Shown here: positions 38,052 to 47,572 of the stretch, piece by piece
How positions within the stretch are numbered: position 1 is the first letter of the stretch
Layout: each line of letters starts with the position of its first letter
NCBI GenBank assembly: GCA_029212925.1
Contig: JARGOB010000022.1
Location: forward strand, 1-48,055
Length of the DNA: 48,055 bases
DNA from: Coxiellaceae bacterium
GTDB taxonomy: Bacteria > Pseudomonadota > Gammaproteobacteria > Coxiellales > Coxiellaceae
Direction of reading: 5' to 3'
Notes under the pieces: generated by a model
Told to the model about the DNA's origin: nothing
Seen by the model: the letters and a program-made list of their open reading frames with translations, nothing else
Database searches by the model: none
Program-made: the position numbers and the translations under genes

Positions 38052-38825
38052 ATGGCTACTGAAGAAGAAAATAATCCACAAGAAAAATCGCGTTTATCGC
38101 GCAGTATTTTCTTATTACCTAATTTATTAACCACGGCAGCATTGTTTTGTGGTTTTTATGCAATCGTTGCGGCGATGAAAGGTTATTTTGATTTATCGGC
38201 AATCTCGTTATTTTTTGCCATGGCATTTGATTTTTTAGATGGGCGGGTGGCTCGTTTAACACATACATCGAGTGAGTTTGGTGCGCAATATGACAGCTTG
38301 TCTGACATGGTGTGTTTTGGTTTGGCACCAGCGTTGCTGTTATATCAGTGGTCATTGCAAGCATTAGGCAAGCCGGGCTGGTTGGCGGCGTTCTTTTATA
38401 CGGCGTGTACTGCGTTGCGGTTGGCGCGCTTTAATATACAAGAACCGGATAAACATTACTTTTATGGGTTAAGTACGCCGGCTGCCGCGGCGGTAGTCGC
38501 CAGTTTTGTTTGGATGTGTTATGGCCATGAAGTGATTGGCACCCATTATGCCTACCTTGTGGCTTTGTTTACAGTGGTGTTGGCGTTATTGAAGTCCAGT
38601 TCTGTGCCGTATCGCAGCTTTAAGGATATTGACCTTAAAGGCAAGGTGCCGTTTATTGTTATCTTTATTGCGCTGTTGGTGTTGGTGTTGATTTCATTTA
38701 ATCCGCCGCATGTGTTGTTTGTTCTATTTGCTGGTTATGCATTGTATGGCCCTGTGTTATACGTTTGGCATAAAATTTTCTGTCGTGGTGAAAAAGCCAA
38801 AAAGAATTCGAAGAAGGATAAGTAA
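38052..38825 (+). CDS. pssA: CDP-diacylglycerol-serine O-phosphatidyltransferase
   Basis: This integral membrane enzyme of 257 residues makes phosphatidylserine, the precursor of phosphatidylethanolamine. The CDP-alcohol phosphotransferase motif DG-x2-AR-x8-G-x3-D-x3-D is complete (DGRVAR ... GAQYDSLSD, near 63-87). About seven to eight hydrophobic helices and a lysine-rich tail are visible. Length and motif match the Bacillus-type (type II) PssA. The stop overlaps nadC as TAATG. The convergence of pssA and a divergent clsB-like operon places two phospholipid genes close together. Confidence 0.93.
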   Translation: MATEEENNPQEKSRLSRSIFLLPNLLTTAALFCGFYAIVAAMKGYFDLSAISLFFAMAFDFLDGRVARLTHTSSEFGAQYDSLSDMVCFGLAPALLLYQWSLQALGKPGWLAAFFYTACTALRLARFNIQEPDKHYFYGLSTPAAAAVVASFVWMCYGHEVIGTHYAYLVALFTVVLALLKSSSVPYRSFKDIDLKGKVPFIVIFIALLVLVLISFNPPHVLFVLFAGYALYGPVLYVWHKIFCRGEKAKKNSKKDK

Positions 38826-39658
38826 TGGAGCAGGCATTGGTAGAGGTTGATGTGCGCGCATGTCTTGATGAAGATGTCGGTGCGGGCGATATCTCAGCTG
38901 AGTTAATTGCGGCAGACCAAATGGCGGTGGCTGAGGTGGTTAGTCGTGAGCAGGCGGTATTGTGCGGAACGGCTTGGGTTAATGCGTGTTATCGGCAGTT
39001 GGATCCCAACGTTGAACTGGATTGGCTGGCAAAAGACGGTGATCGCATTGATGCGGACCATGTTTTTTTGCGTATCAGTGGCCGCGCACGTTCAATTTTA
39101 ACCGGTGAGCGTACGGCGCTGAATTGGTTGCAGACCTTATCGGCGACAGCAACGGTAACGCGTCAATACGTTAATTGCTTGGCGGGTACTGAATGCACTT
39201 TGCTAGATACCAGAAAAACGTTGCCGGGTTTACGGTATGCGCAGAAATATGCGGTACGTTGTGGCCGTGGCACCAATCATCGCCTGGGTTTATATGATGC
39301 ATTTTTAATCAAAGAGAATCACATTATCAGTTGCGGTTCGATTGCGCAGGCGGTTAAGCAGGCGCGTGCTTTGCACCCTGATAAGTTGTTAGAGGTTGAA
39401 GTCGAGAATTTGAACGAACTGGCGATGGCGCTTAACGAGTCAGTTGATGTTGTTATGTTAGACAATTTCAGTTTGATCGATATGCAACAGGCCGTTGCCA
39501 TGAACCAAGGGCGAGCTAAGCTCGAGGTATCGGGAAATGTCGATATAGAAACCATAAAAGACATTGCTGAAACCGGTGTTGATTATGTTTCTGTTGGTGC
39601 TTTGACCAAAAACATTCAAGCTATCGACCTTTCTATGCGTATAATCACTACAGACTGA
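38825..39658 (+). CDS. nadC: nicotinate-nucleotide pyrophosphorylase (carboxylating)
   Basis: NadC turns quinolinate and PRPP into nicotinate mononucleotide for NAD synthesis. The 277-residue length is normal. Seen are ALNWLQTLSATATVT, LDTRKTLPGLRYAQKYAVRCG, HRLGLYDAFLIKENH and the C-terminal VDYVSVGALTKN. It is translationally coupled to pssA. Confidence 0.97.
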   Translation: MEQALVEVDVRACLDEDVGAGDISAELIAADQMAVAEVVSREQAVLCGTAWVNACYRQLDPNVELDWLAKDGDRIDADHVFLRISGRARSILTGERTALNWLQTLSATATVTRQYVNCLAGTECTLLDTRKTLPGLRYAQKYAVRCGRGTNHRLGLYDAFLIKENHIISCGSIAQAVKQARALHPDKLLEVEVENLNELAMALNESVDVVMLDNFSLIDMQQAVAMNQGRAKLEVSGNVDIETIKDIAETGVDYVSVGALTKNIQAIDLSMRIITTD

Positions 39659-39721
39659 TCAGTTATTGCAACTTTCCAATACTTTTCTATACTCAAATAG
39701 AAAAAAGTTAAGGGAGTAAGC

Positions 39722-40660
39722 ATGAAAGAACCGATATCTCGGCTCGGTGATCTAATCAATCTCAATATTTTTCAGAATGTTAATGATGCTGTAATGGTGT
39801 TTAATGCGGATTATCGTATTATTGCCGTTAATCCAGCGTTTGAAACGTTAACCGGTTATATGGCTAGTGAGGTGATAGGCAGTTCGCCGCAGTTACTTCA
39901 GCCTAATCAAGATAAGGCCGCCTATTTGCAGCAAGTGCAAAAATGGGTCGAGACGCAGGGCTATTGGGCTGGCCCGCTATGGCAGCGGCATAAAAATGGC
40001 ACAGTATTTACCAGCGAATACCGTATTCAACAGGTGCAAGACCCTGCCAGCATGAGCTTTTGTTATGTGGTCATTATTTCGTTGCAGACCAATCAAATGC
40101 GTTTTTATGATCCATTGACGAGTTTAGCGAACAGTGAATTGTTGCAAGAGCTGTTGCAAAGGCAATTGAATATATTGACGCGTGCACAGTTTGAGCAAGC
40201 AAAATATCAACATGGTTCAGCGGGACAGCACTTGGCGTGTGCGATGTTGGATGTGCGAGGCTTGGCGTTGGTTAATCAAAGGTATGGTTATGCGGTTGGT
40301 GATCAAATATTGATGCAGATTGTGCAGCGTCTTGGTGAAACCATTCGGGAAGCTGACATCATTGGCCGATGGACGCAGGGCCGGTTTGTTGTATTATTGC
40401 CAGCATTTCGAACGCTGGTTAAGGCGCGTGAATTGTTGTGTCGTATATCAAGTGAGATAAATGGCGAGTATGAAGTGGATAACCAAACTATCGCTGTGCG
40501 CTGTCTTATTGGTGTTAGTTTAGCGCCGGATGATTCGTGGGATGGGCAATTGCTATTGTCGCAAGCTGAAAAAGCTATTTTAGCGATTAAGAACAGCATG
40601 GCACCAACAGTCATTCAGTTTTATCAAGATATTTGTGAAAGCCGATCTACTGAGTCATAA
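39722..40660 (+). CDS. PAS domain with degenerate GGDEF, I-site retained
   Basis: This 312-residue protein has a PAS domain (about 17-122: VNDAVMVFNADYRIIAVNPAFETLTGY) and a GGDEF-fold domain (about 128-300). The catalytic motif is TQGRF at 218-222 instead of GGDEF, and the metal/substrate region reads LDVRGLALVNQRYGY, so cyclase activity is improbable. The inhibitory-site RxxD is intact at 209-212, exactly five residues upstream. This pattern occurs in c-di-GMP receptor proteins. Single gene, with a good A/G-rich ribosome site (AAGGGAG). I infer a sensor or effector for c-di-GMP; the partner is unknown. Confidence 0.85.
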   Translation: MKEPISRLGDLINLNIFQNVNDAVMVFNADYRIIAVNPAFETLTGYMASEVIGSSPQLLQPNQDKAAYLQQVQKWVETQGYWAGPLWQRHKNGTVFTSEYRIQQVQDPASMSFCYVVIISLQTNQMRFYDPLTSLANSELLQELLQRQLNILTRAQFEQAKYQHGSAGQHLACAMLDVRGLALVNQRYGYAVGDQILMQIVQRLGETIREADIIGRWTQGRFVVLLPAFRTLVKARELLCRISSEINGEYEVDNQTIAVRCLIGVSLAPDDSWDGQLLLSQAEKAILAIKNSMAPTVIQFYQDICESRSTES

Positions 40661-40691
40661 TGGCGCACTCTAAACAATAAGAGTGATCATT

Positions 40692-41930
40692 ATGCGCGTT
40701 TCGATGCAAACCTACTTCAACCGACGAATCGTGGCTGTGCTGCTGATGGGGTTTGCCTCTGGGTTACCGATTGTTTTAATTTCATCGACATTACAAGCGT
40801 GGTTTACTGTGACGGGTGTCGATATTGTGACTATTGGCGCGTTAAGCTTGGTTGGCCAACCTTATATTTATAAGTTTTTGTGGGCGCCATTAATGGATCG
40901 CTTTTCGCCGTTGCGATTAGGGCGACGACGCAGTTGGGTGCTGTTAACGCAGTTGGTGTTAGTGGCATTGATAGTTGGTATGGCTGTGATGGACCCCGCT
41001 AGTCATCCGATGGGGATAGCTACGCTGGCTTTAATTATCGCTATTTTTTCTGCTACGCAAGATACGTCGATAGATGCTTATCGAACTGATGTCTTGGCTG
41101 ATGAGGAGCGCGGCATGGGCGCCGCTGCAGTGACAGTCGGTTATCGTGTCGCGATGTTGGTGGCGGGTGCGGGTGCCTTAATTTTAGCGGCGGTTACCGG
41201 TTGGCATGTGATGTATTTGGTGATGGCTGGCTTCATGTTGCTGTCTTGTTTAATTACGTTATGGGCGCCGCGAGTGCCTTCCGATGAGCATAAACACCTT
41301 TCAATGCGCGAAGCAGTGATTGAGCCATGGCGAAATTTTATGAGTCGTGATTATGCGGTAGCGATATTAGTTTTTATTGTGATCTATAAATTATGCGATG
41401 CGTTTGCACTTTCGCTGAATACCGCATTTTTATTGCGTGGCTTGCATTTTAGTTTGCAAGAAGTGGGCACTTATTCGAAAGCTTTGGGATTAACTGGGAC
41501 GATTATTGGCAGTATTGCTGGTGGTTTTTTATTGCCGATACTTGGCATGTATCGTTCATTGATGATTTTCGGTGTGGCACAGATGGTATCGAATTTATTT
41601 TTTATGTGGATGGCATTGGTGCCGAAGAGTTTAGTGTTGATGGCGTCGTCGTTATTCGTAGAAAACTTTTGTGCTGGATTGTCATCGGTAGCGTTTGTGG
41701 CATTTCTTATGTCGCTCTGTAATCGTCGATACACTGCGACGCAATATGCTTTATTTTCTGCATTGGCTGCAGTTGGTCGAGTGTTTATTGGGCCATTGGC
41801 TGGTGTGATGGTTAAAGGCTATGGCTGGGTTGATTTTTATATTTTAAGTGTAGTGATTGGCATGCCATCGCTGTTGTTATTGTGGTGGTTGAGGCATCGA
41901 TTAGACTTTGGCTTACAGCAGCCTGCTTAG
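40692..41930 (+). CDS. AmpG-like MFS transporter
   Basis: A protein of about 412 residues with about twelve hydrophobic segments. The N-terminal LLMGFASGLPIVLISSTLQAW, WAPLMDRF and LGRRRSWVLLTQL are characteristic of AmpG permeases, which import anhydro-muropeptides for cell-wall recycling. Also present is FSATQDTSIDAYRTD, an AmpG hallmark. I start at the ATG at 40692, with AAGAG upstream; GTG 40683 and ATG 40704 are alternatives. E. coli AmpG is longer (491), having two extra helices; Legionellales relatives of this shorter type are sometimes acetyl-CoA or other transporters, so the substrate is not certain. Confidence 0.83.
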   Translation: MRVSMQTYFNRRIVAVLLMGFASGLPIVLISSTLQAWFTVTGVDIVTIGALSLVGQPYIYKFLWAPLMDRFSPLRLGRRRSWVLLTQLVLVALIVGMAVMDPASHPMGIATLALIIAIFSATQDTSIDAYRTDVLADEERGMGAAAVTVGYRVAMLVAGAGALILAAVTGWHVMYLVMAGFMLLSCLITLWAPRVPSDEHKHLSMREAVIEPWRNFMSRDYAVAILVFIVIYKLCDAFALSLNTAFLLRGLHFSLQEVGTYSKALGLTGTIIGSIAGGFLLPILGMYRSLMIFGVAQMVSNLFFMWMALVPKSLVLMASSLFVENFCAGLSSVAFVAFLMSLCNRRYTATQYALFSALAAVGRVFIGPLAGVMVKGYGWVDFYILSVVIGMPSLLLLWWLRHRLDFGLQQPA

Positions 41931-41960
41931 CTGTTTGATAGAAATAAATAGGGAGACTGT

Positions 41961-43601
41961 GTGCGTCGAGATCTGGCTGGATTAACGGGTGAAGATTTAA
42001 TTAAAGAAGCGCAACATCGCGCGGCTTTCCAACAAAAAAATCTTTGGTATTTTCATTACCGACTAAAAGAAGTGCTGATGGTTGTTGCCAACATGGCGAT
42101 GAATTTTTATTGTGCTGATTCCTTTACTGAACGTCATACGGCACATAGTAAATGGTTAAATGATTTTCGTGTTACCGGCTTGTTTGTTTTAATGGCTGGT
42201 ACTGCTGTTGGAAATTTCTTTGCAAAAGTACCTGTGCTGATAGCTATAGTGAATGGTTTGGGTTTTAATGCGGAACAAAAGCGTATTTATCGTGCGGTGG
42301 AACGAGGCATTGAAAAGAGTAAGTTGTTATTGGCGCGTGGCGATACATTATATTGCAGTATGACGCCTGAAGATTTAAGGGCGCTATGCCCTGATATGGA
42401 TTATCGTGGTCAGCGTAACCCTCGTAACTTTATTCTGATGTGTAATTTGTTAGAGGCGTTGTATGAAATCAAGTTAGTGATACGAACTACGCAATCGATG
42501 CAGAGCAATGAGTTTGACTCTGAAACAGTGAGAGATGATGGTGAGGCCGGTGTGGCGATGGGGGATGCAGCTGGCGGCATGGCAACTGCGTCATTACCCA
42601 TTGAGCTGCGACTGAACCATAGTCAAAGTGTATTTGGCCCTACAGATAATGTGTTAAATGAAAGTTCGTTGAGTGATTGGCAGACATTAAGGCAGCATCC
42701 TGGTGATGCTTTATATTATGGTGCTAAGTGGTTTACTTTGCGTTTAGGTGCGAGTCTGGCGGTTATTTTATCGATTAACCATTCGTTCCATAATATTTTA
42801 CAAAGTTGGTGTGGTTTAAAAAACACATCGCATGCGGGTTATTTATGGTTTGCGATGATTGTTGGATTAGGGGTGGGTGATTACCGCGCGCTTGCTGCAA
42901 ACTCATTGGTGAATCATAAGTTATATAAAGAAATCAATTTATTGGATGGTCGTCGTCAATTAAAAATTAAGCCTGCAATGAATTGGCGCGCAGTTGCAGT
43001 GGCGGCATTACCGATCACTATCAATATGTTTTTTAATACCAGCATGACAATATTTTTTGGTAATGATGGTTTAAAGTCATTGTTCGAACAAGCGGGTTGG
43101 TTGTGGCGTCGAGAGGCTTATGATATGCCGCAATGGATGGGGCATGTGGCTGTGGGCTGGTTTATGATTGGTAATATCACTACGGCAATGAGTTCGACGC
43201 AGTTAGAAACTTATCGTAAATTAGAATGTTCATTTGAAGGGAAGTCAGATAAGCGTATCAATGACAGTTCTACGCAAGTTTATCCATGGACTTGGCGTTT
43301 AGCGATGTTGGGTATGTTTCTCGACAGTGTTAACTATGGTTTGGTGGGTTCAAATAGTACTGACAGCGCGTGGCGCAGTGATAAGTTATTGGGGCCAGAG
43401 ACGGCTTATGCTTTTGCTTTGTTGATTGGTGCAGCGGTTACTGTGACTTCTATGTTCTGGTCTCGGATGACCGGGTTGGCTTCTTTTTCTGGTGTGATGA
43501 AAACGGTTACGGGTCATAGCCATGTTAAGTCAGGCATTGAAGGGCTTGATGAGTCTGATGCTGCGGCCGATGGGTTGTTGAGGCGTGCGGTCTCCGTGTA
43601 G
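41961..43601 (+). CDS. hypothetical multi-pass membrane protein, 546 aa
   Basis: I do not recognise this protein. It begins with GTG after GGGAG, 30 nt downstream of the AmpG-like gene. Hydrophobic segments lie near residues 38-50, 70-103, 263-285, 290-310, 338-358, 395-415, 445-460 and 480-500. Between the first group and the second lies a soluble region (about 105-255) with a winged-helix-like start and a Gly/Ala-rich stretch. The split membrane-soluble-membrane layout is unlike common transporters. It is likely lineage-specific. Confidence 0.55.
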   Translation: MRRDLAGLTGEDLIKEAQHRAAFQQKNLWYFHYRLKEVLMVVANMAMNFYCADSFTERHTAHSKWLNDFRVTGLFVLMAGTAVGNFFAKVPVLIAIVNGLGFNAEQKRIYRAVERGIEKSKLLLARGDTLYCSMTPEDLRALCPDMDYRGQRNPRNFILMCNLLEALYEIKLVIRTTQSMQSNEFDSETVRDDGEAGVAMGDAAGGMATASLPIELRLNHSQSVFGPTDNVLNESSLSDWQTLRQHPGDALYYGAKWFTLRLGASLAVILSINHSFHNILQSWCGLKNTSHAGYLWFAMIVGLGVGDYRALAANSLVNHKLYKEINLLDGRRQLKIKPAMNWRAVAVAALPITINMFFNTSMTIFFGNDGLKSLFEQAGWLWRREAYDMPQWMGHVAVGWFMIGNITTAMSSTQLETYRKLECSFEGKSDKRINDSSTQVYPWTWRLAMLGMFLDSVNYGLVGSNSTDSAWRSDKLLGPETAYAFALLIGAAVTVTSMFWSRMTGLASFSGVMKTVTGHSHVKSGIEGLDESDAAADGLLRRAVSV

Positions 43602-43775
43602 TCAATTGACTATTTGCATTGTGCGCAAAAAAAGTATATATTTCTTTTTCGTGATCGTTCGGTCGTGTCGATTTTTTCGTTTTAGTTCGCCTTATAAAGC
43701 CATTTCTAACGGACTCTAGAATTCGCTGTTTTTTAATATCAAATACTGCTCGTGTATGCTTAGCGGAGAATAATA

Positions 43776-44813
43776 ATGCGTAATAAAAATGGGGAGCGCC
43801 CGAATGCGGGAACATTGCAGCCGTCATGTACTCAAAACCGGTGGCGAAGTTTGAAATATTATGATAATGGATGGAATTATTTTACATTGGATGGACAAAA
43901 AAGAGAGGTGTTAAATGCCGCAGGTAAGCATATTTTGGATTGGTGTAAAGGTTCTTATAGGCCGTATCGACCAATGCCTAAAATACGTGAGGTGCGTGAT
44001 TGTGCCACTCAGACCACCATGCAAGCAACGGCTTCACCCGCGGCGCCAAAGCTGAGTTCACCACCGGTTGGTTTAAATCGGTCATCAACGACACCTGAAA
44101 AGAGCGTTGATTCAACATCATTGAGTGAAACCAGCGAAGAAAGTCAGCAATCGAATACTCAGCAAGCAGAAAATTCATATAGTTTTCCAGTGATGGCGGT
44201 GGTGGATAAACAAATAAAATTAGCAGTTGTTAATCAAGTGGGTAGAGCGGTTGAGCAAGCGATGCGGCAATCTGAAGAATCAAAAAAATCAGAACAGTTG
44301 GCTAGAAGGGTAAGGCCTCGAGCTGATAGGGGGAGAGATAAACGCCGCCGCATAAAATACAAACACCGTCACGCTAAGACGAAGTGTGAGCACGATATTG
44401 ATAGGGTGATACGCAATAAGTTTGATGTGTATGTGTTTGATACAAAACTAAGGCCGAGATCAGGGTTTAGGGGTAGAAAAAGTGTTCATGCTTTAAAACA
44501 AGCTGAGCAGAAGCCAGATAATATGGATTTTAAACCAGCTCCACCAGCTACAAATACAAAGTCGAGCCATGTTCATACGGGTTTAACGGCTTGGCAGGTG
44601 AAAGAAATGTTATACAAACGGCGTTGTTCTACACCATGCCCACCGCTGGAGGAAAAAATACAAAATGTAAAGTCGCAATTGTTTCGGTTGAAGCGAGAGG
44701 GCCGCTTCTTGGCTCGACAAGGCAGTGACTTGGAGTATGGCAGTTTGGGGGGTAGCAGCGCTGAGTCTTCGGTGGTCAGTGATGAGTTGTTAAGCCCTAA
44801 GTCTTCACGATAA
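43776..44813 (+). CDS. basic low-complexity protein, candidate secreted effector
   Basis: This 345-residue protein has no signal peptide or membrane segment. A short N-terminal region (about 20-60) looks folded. A Ser/Thr/Pro/Gln-rich region (about 78-133) follows, then a helix (140-172) and a strongly basic cluster at about 177-203 (RRVRPRADRGRDKRRRIKYK) resembling a bipartite nuclear localisation signal. The C-terminus is Ser/Glu-rich. I know no family for it. GGAG lies 8 nt before the ATG. The composition is unlike neighbouring proteins and suggests either a nucleic-acid-binding protein or a host-directed effector; neither is shown. Confidence 0.5.
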   Translation: MRNKNGERPNAGTLQPSCTQNRWRSLKYYDNGWNYFTLDGQKREVLNAAGKHILDWCKGSYRPYRPMPKIREVRDCATQTTMQATASPAAPKLSSPPVGLNRSSTTPEKSVDSTSLSETSEESQQSNTQQAENSYSFPVMAVVDKQIKLAVVNQVGRAVEQAMRQSEESKKSEQLARRVRPRADRGRDKRRRIKYKHRHAKTKCEHDIDRVIRNKFDVYVFDTKLRPRSGFRGRKSVHALKQAEQKPDNMDFKPAPPATNTKSSHVHTGLTAWQVKEMLYKRRCSTPCPPLEEKIQNVKSQLFRLKREGRFLARQGSDLEYGSLGGSSAESSVVSDELLSPKSSR

Positions 44814-44845
44814 GGTATTAAGCTTACGTTGAGGTAAATATTTGC

Positions 44846-44851
44846 TACAAT
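44846..44851 (+). promoter_or_regulatory. candidate extended -10 promoter of the SDR gene
   Basis: TGC-TACAAT (44843-44851) matches an extended -10 element with one mismatch in the hexamer. No good -35 is present, as is acceptable for extended -10 promoters. Transcription would start near 44858, just upstream of the SDR start. Confidence 0.35.
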
Positions 44852-44872
44852 TAAGTCGTCTTAAAGTATTCA

Positions 44873-45634
44873 ATGGGTGTGGCCATGTCAAGCAAAACTA
44901 ATGAAGATGATGAAAAAGTAGCCGTAGTCACTGGCGCAAGCCGTGGGATAGGTAAAGCGGTTGCTGAGCGTTTAGCGCGTATGGGCTATCATGTCGCTTT
45001 ATTGGCGCGTTCAATTGATGAGTTGCAAATAGTATCGCGCGATATCCAGCATCGCTACGGTGTAAAGGCAGAATGCTACCAGGTTGATGTTGCTGAAAAG
45101 CGGCAGGTGTTTGATTGTGTCGGTGAGATTGTTAATCAATATGGTCACGTCGATGTGGTGTTCAATAATGCAGGCATTGCGATTAAGGGCACCAGCTGGA
45201 TTGACCCTGATGATTTTGAAAATATGCTAAAGGTTAATTTGTTGGGCGCATTTTATGTGATCCATGCTGTTGCTGAAGGCATGAAGCAAAGAGAGTCGGG
45301 TTATATTTTTAATTTAGTATCACGTTCGGCTGTTGTTGGTCGCGAATCACTGGGCGGTTATGCTGCTACAAAATTTGGGTTACGTGGATTTTCTGAAGCG
45401 TTATATAAAGAGTTGTCGCCTTATCATGTAAAAGTGACGTCGCTTCACCCTGGTTGGGTCAGCACCGACATGACAAAAGGGATGGATGTGCCGCAAGAAG
45501 AAATGATCCAAACTTGCGATATAGCAGACATGGTTGAGTGTTTACTAGGACTTAGTCGCTATACCTATGTGCAAGATATCATTATCGAACCGCAAGCGGT
45601 CATTAAAACTATTTTTCCGTTTCAACGGCAATAG
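44873..45634 (+). CDS. short-chain dehydrogenase/reductase
   Basis: This NAD(P)-dependent oxidoreductase of the classical SDR family has about 253 residues. It has the cofactor motif TGASRGIG (20-27), NNAG (98-101), Asn in VNLLG (122), Ser in the LVSRSA strand (150/152) and the catalytic Y163-x3-K167 (YAATK). The substrate is unknown. Two starts are possible, ATG 44873 and ATG 44885; neither has a strong ribosome site, and the residues before the fold do not decide. It is a single gene with its own candidate promoter. Confidence 0.9.
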   Translation: MGVAMSSKTNEDDEKVAVVTGASRGIGKAVAERLARMGYHVALLARSIDELQIVSRDIQHRYGVKAECYQVDVAEKRQVFDCVGEIVNQYGHVDVVFNNAGIAIKGTSWIDPDDFENMLKVNLLGAFYVIHAVAEGMKQRESGYIFNLVSRSAVVGRESLGGYAATKFGLRGFSEALYKELSPYHVKVTSLHPGWVSTDMTKGMDVPQEEMIQTCDIADMVECLLGLSRYTYVQDIIIEPQAVIKTIFPFQRQ

Positions 45635-45701
45635 TAGTGATGCAAATACTTTTTCTATCCCAAATTAATTTTTAATATTAAAATCAAACAATAATATATT
45701 T

Positions 45702-45739
45702 CTTCGATATATGATTCTCATATTCGAAGTGTTACACTT
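45702..45739. promoter_or_regulatory. two overlapping palindromes, candidate operator
   Basis: An imperfect inverted repeat (CTTCGATATATGA/TCATATTCGAAG, one base missing in the right arm, 45702-45729) runs into a perfect one, AAGTGT-T-ACACTT (45727-45739). They lie about 100 nt upstream of the next gene in a 203-nt AT-rich intergenic region, a normal place for an operator. No T-run follows, so this is not a terminator. Confidence 0.4.
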
Positions 45740-45837
45740 TTTCAAAAAAAAGACATCGGTGTGTGGGAGTGTGATCGAATAAACACTCGGGTAATGATAT
45801 TTTCGAAAATTCTTACCTTTAGCAAGAGGATAAGTGG

Positions 45838-46548
45838 ATGAGCGATTTCACTGCACCATCAGCATCGAGAAATGTTAATCAAAAAATAAACATAGAACAT
45901 AAAGAACTTCAAGAGTATTTGCACAATTGGGACGCGGAATATAAAGAGAAGATGAGTCATATTGATATTTTTGATTCAGCTGTCACGTCGCAATACAGTA
46001 ACGAGCAACTTCAGTATTTCGTAAAAATATTTTACCATTCTCGGGGTCACTTTAAAGATTTTTTGTGGCATCTTGGGAACTATGCGCCTAGTAAAAATAT
46101 TAAAGATATTATTTTAAAGAATATTGAAGAAGAGTTTAATGGTGAGCATAGCTCTCATGAGCAAATGTATTTAGATTTTGCAAGGAAGCTGGGGGTTGAT
46201 TTAACAGAGGTTATTGTAGATGAAGTTGATTATTTGCCTGAGATTAGAAAGTTTAACAAGTTACATATTGAGTGGTTATATAAACAGCCATGGGATGTAA
46301 GGTTTGCAGCATTTTCTGCTTATGAGCGTTTGGACAAAACAGATTATGAAGCATTGACAACTCTTTTTCCTGATGAGCATATCTTTTCTAAAGTTCATCG
46401 AGAGGCAGAGCATTTTGATAGAACGTTTAATGAGCTTGGTGCCATTTGGAGTAGGGATCCTAATAATGTAATTATGGCCTTTGAATTTATTTGTTCAACT
46501 CAAGCTGAAATGTGGCAGGACCTGTCAATTGCGATCACTAAAGCATAA
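45838..46548 (+). CDS. heme-oxygenase-like diiron protein (TenA/PqqC/CADD superfamily) candidate
   Basis: This 236-residue, all-helical soluble protein has the layout of the iron-containing, heme-oxygenase-like family that includes CADD and UndA. Segments are IFYHSRGHFKDFLWHLGN (64-81), NIEEEFNGEHSSHEQMYLDFARKLGV (95-120), AAFSAYERL (157-165) and KVHREAEHFDRTF (185-197). Candidate metal ligands are E97, H104 or H107, E163, H187 and E191/H192. The last His of the usual H-x3-D-x2-H set does not align cleanly (D194 in its place), so the metal site may be altered. GAGGA precedes the ATG. The following sensor kinase begins inside or just after this gene, so the pair may work together. Confidence 0.65.
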   Translation: MSDFTAPSASRNVNQKINIEHKELQEYLHNWDAEYKEKMSHIDIFDSAVTSQYSNEQLQYFVKIFYHSRGHFKDFLWHLGNYAPSKNIKDIILKNIEEEFNGEHSSHEQMYLDFARKLGVDLTEVIVDEVDYLPEIRKFNKLHIEWLYKQPWDVRFAAFSAYERLDKTDYEALTTLFPDEHIFSKVHREAEHFDRTFNELGAIWSRDPNNVIMAFEFICSTQAEMWQDLSIAITKA

Positions 46549-47569
46549 TATAAAAAAAATTAGTTCATACGCATATAACTTGTTATGGAAAAGAGCCGAG
46601 GGGACTGAAAAGCAAATTTTTTTGTTTGGTATAGTGCTGTTCTTTAATTATCCTATTTTCTACTTGATTTGGAAGTATGCGGCCATACAGAGTTATGAGA
46701 GTTTAACGCTTAGGATATTTGCTAGTTTTATCTGCATACCATTGATATGTGTTCGTCAATGGCCAAAAAAACTTTCTAAGTTTATTCCAATATATTGGTA
46801 TTGTGCTGTAACATTCTGCCTTCCGTTCTTTTTTACATATATGACAATTATGAATCATGGGGCTGTTGTTTGGCTTTTAAATTTGATTCTTGCTTTGTTG
46901 TTGATATTTATATTGCTGGATTTTACTGGTCTATGTCTTACAGTTGTTTTGGGTGCAGGATTTGCTTTCTTAGCTTTTTCATATATTTCACCAAAAGGAC
47001 TTGCCTTTGATCCGGGTAGCATCAATTTGGCAGGAACGCTAGGGACATTTTTCGCGGCACTTGTGGTTGGTGGTGTGTTTGCTAGAAATAGAGAGGTAAT
47101 GGTTGCAGAGAAAATTAGAAAACAGTCAGAGGCCGCTAATAATGTAAAAACAGAGTTTATTGCCAATATGTCACATGATATTAGAACGCCGATAACGGGT
47201 ATAATTGGGTTGGTTCAAGATTTACTAAACAAGGCTGATAGCACAAATGATTATTTAGTAGGTGACACTAAATCAAGTAGTGCACACAGTAATTCAAATG
47301 AAATATTGCTAGATATAGTGAATTTAATACAAACTGATGGAAGATTATTGCTTAGTGCAACAGATGAGCTTCTGCAGTTATGTAATGAAATATTAGAAAC
47401 AATCAACTTAGAGTCTGGAGTAATAAATGAAGAAGCAGTGTCGTTCAGTATTCGTGATTTAATACAGCAAAATATTGAGCTATTTAGTCCAGTTGCTACA
47501 AATAAAAAATTAGAATTAACTTCAAAAATAGATGGTGACGTCCCAATTTATCTAAGTGGGTTATATTAA
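46481..47569 (+). pseudogene. sensor histidine kinase, N-terminal part cut by an in-frame TAA
   Basis: The frame holds about six membrane helices (about 46-66, 74-92, 104-124, 128-147, 150-170, 187-202), then a HisKA dimerisation domain with FIANMSHDIRTPITG (phospho-His near 232). It stops at TAA 47567-47569, just where the ATPase domain should begin. The same frame continues after the stop with the rest of the kinase. The layout of six helices plus HisKA recalls LqsS/CqsS-type quorum-sensing kinases, but only in architecture. The start is uncertain: TTG codons at 46481 and 46529 (AGGA upstream) both overlap the preceding gene, and no ATG is available early in the frame. Confidence 0.75.
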
Positions 47570-47572
47570 CCG

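Noticed and set aside
43602..43775. Possible terminator TTGC...GCAA with A-run after the 546-aa membrane protein
   Set aside because: The stem is too short and on the plus strand it is followed by A, not T; not supported as a terminator.
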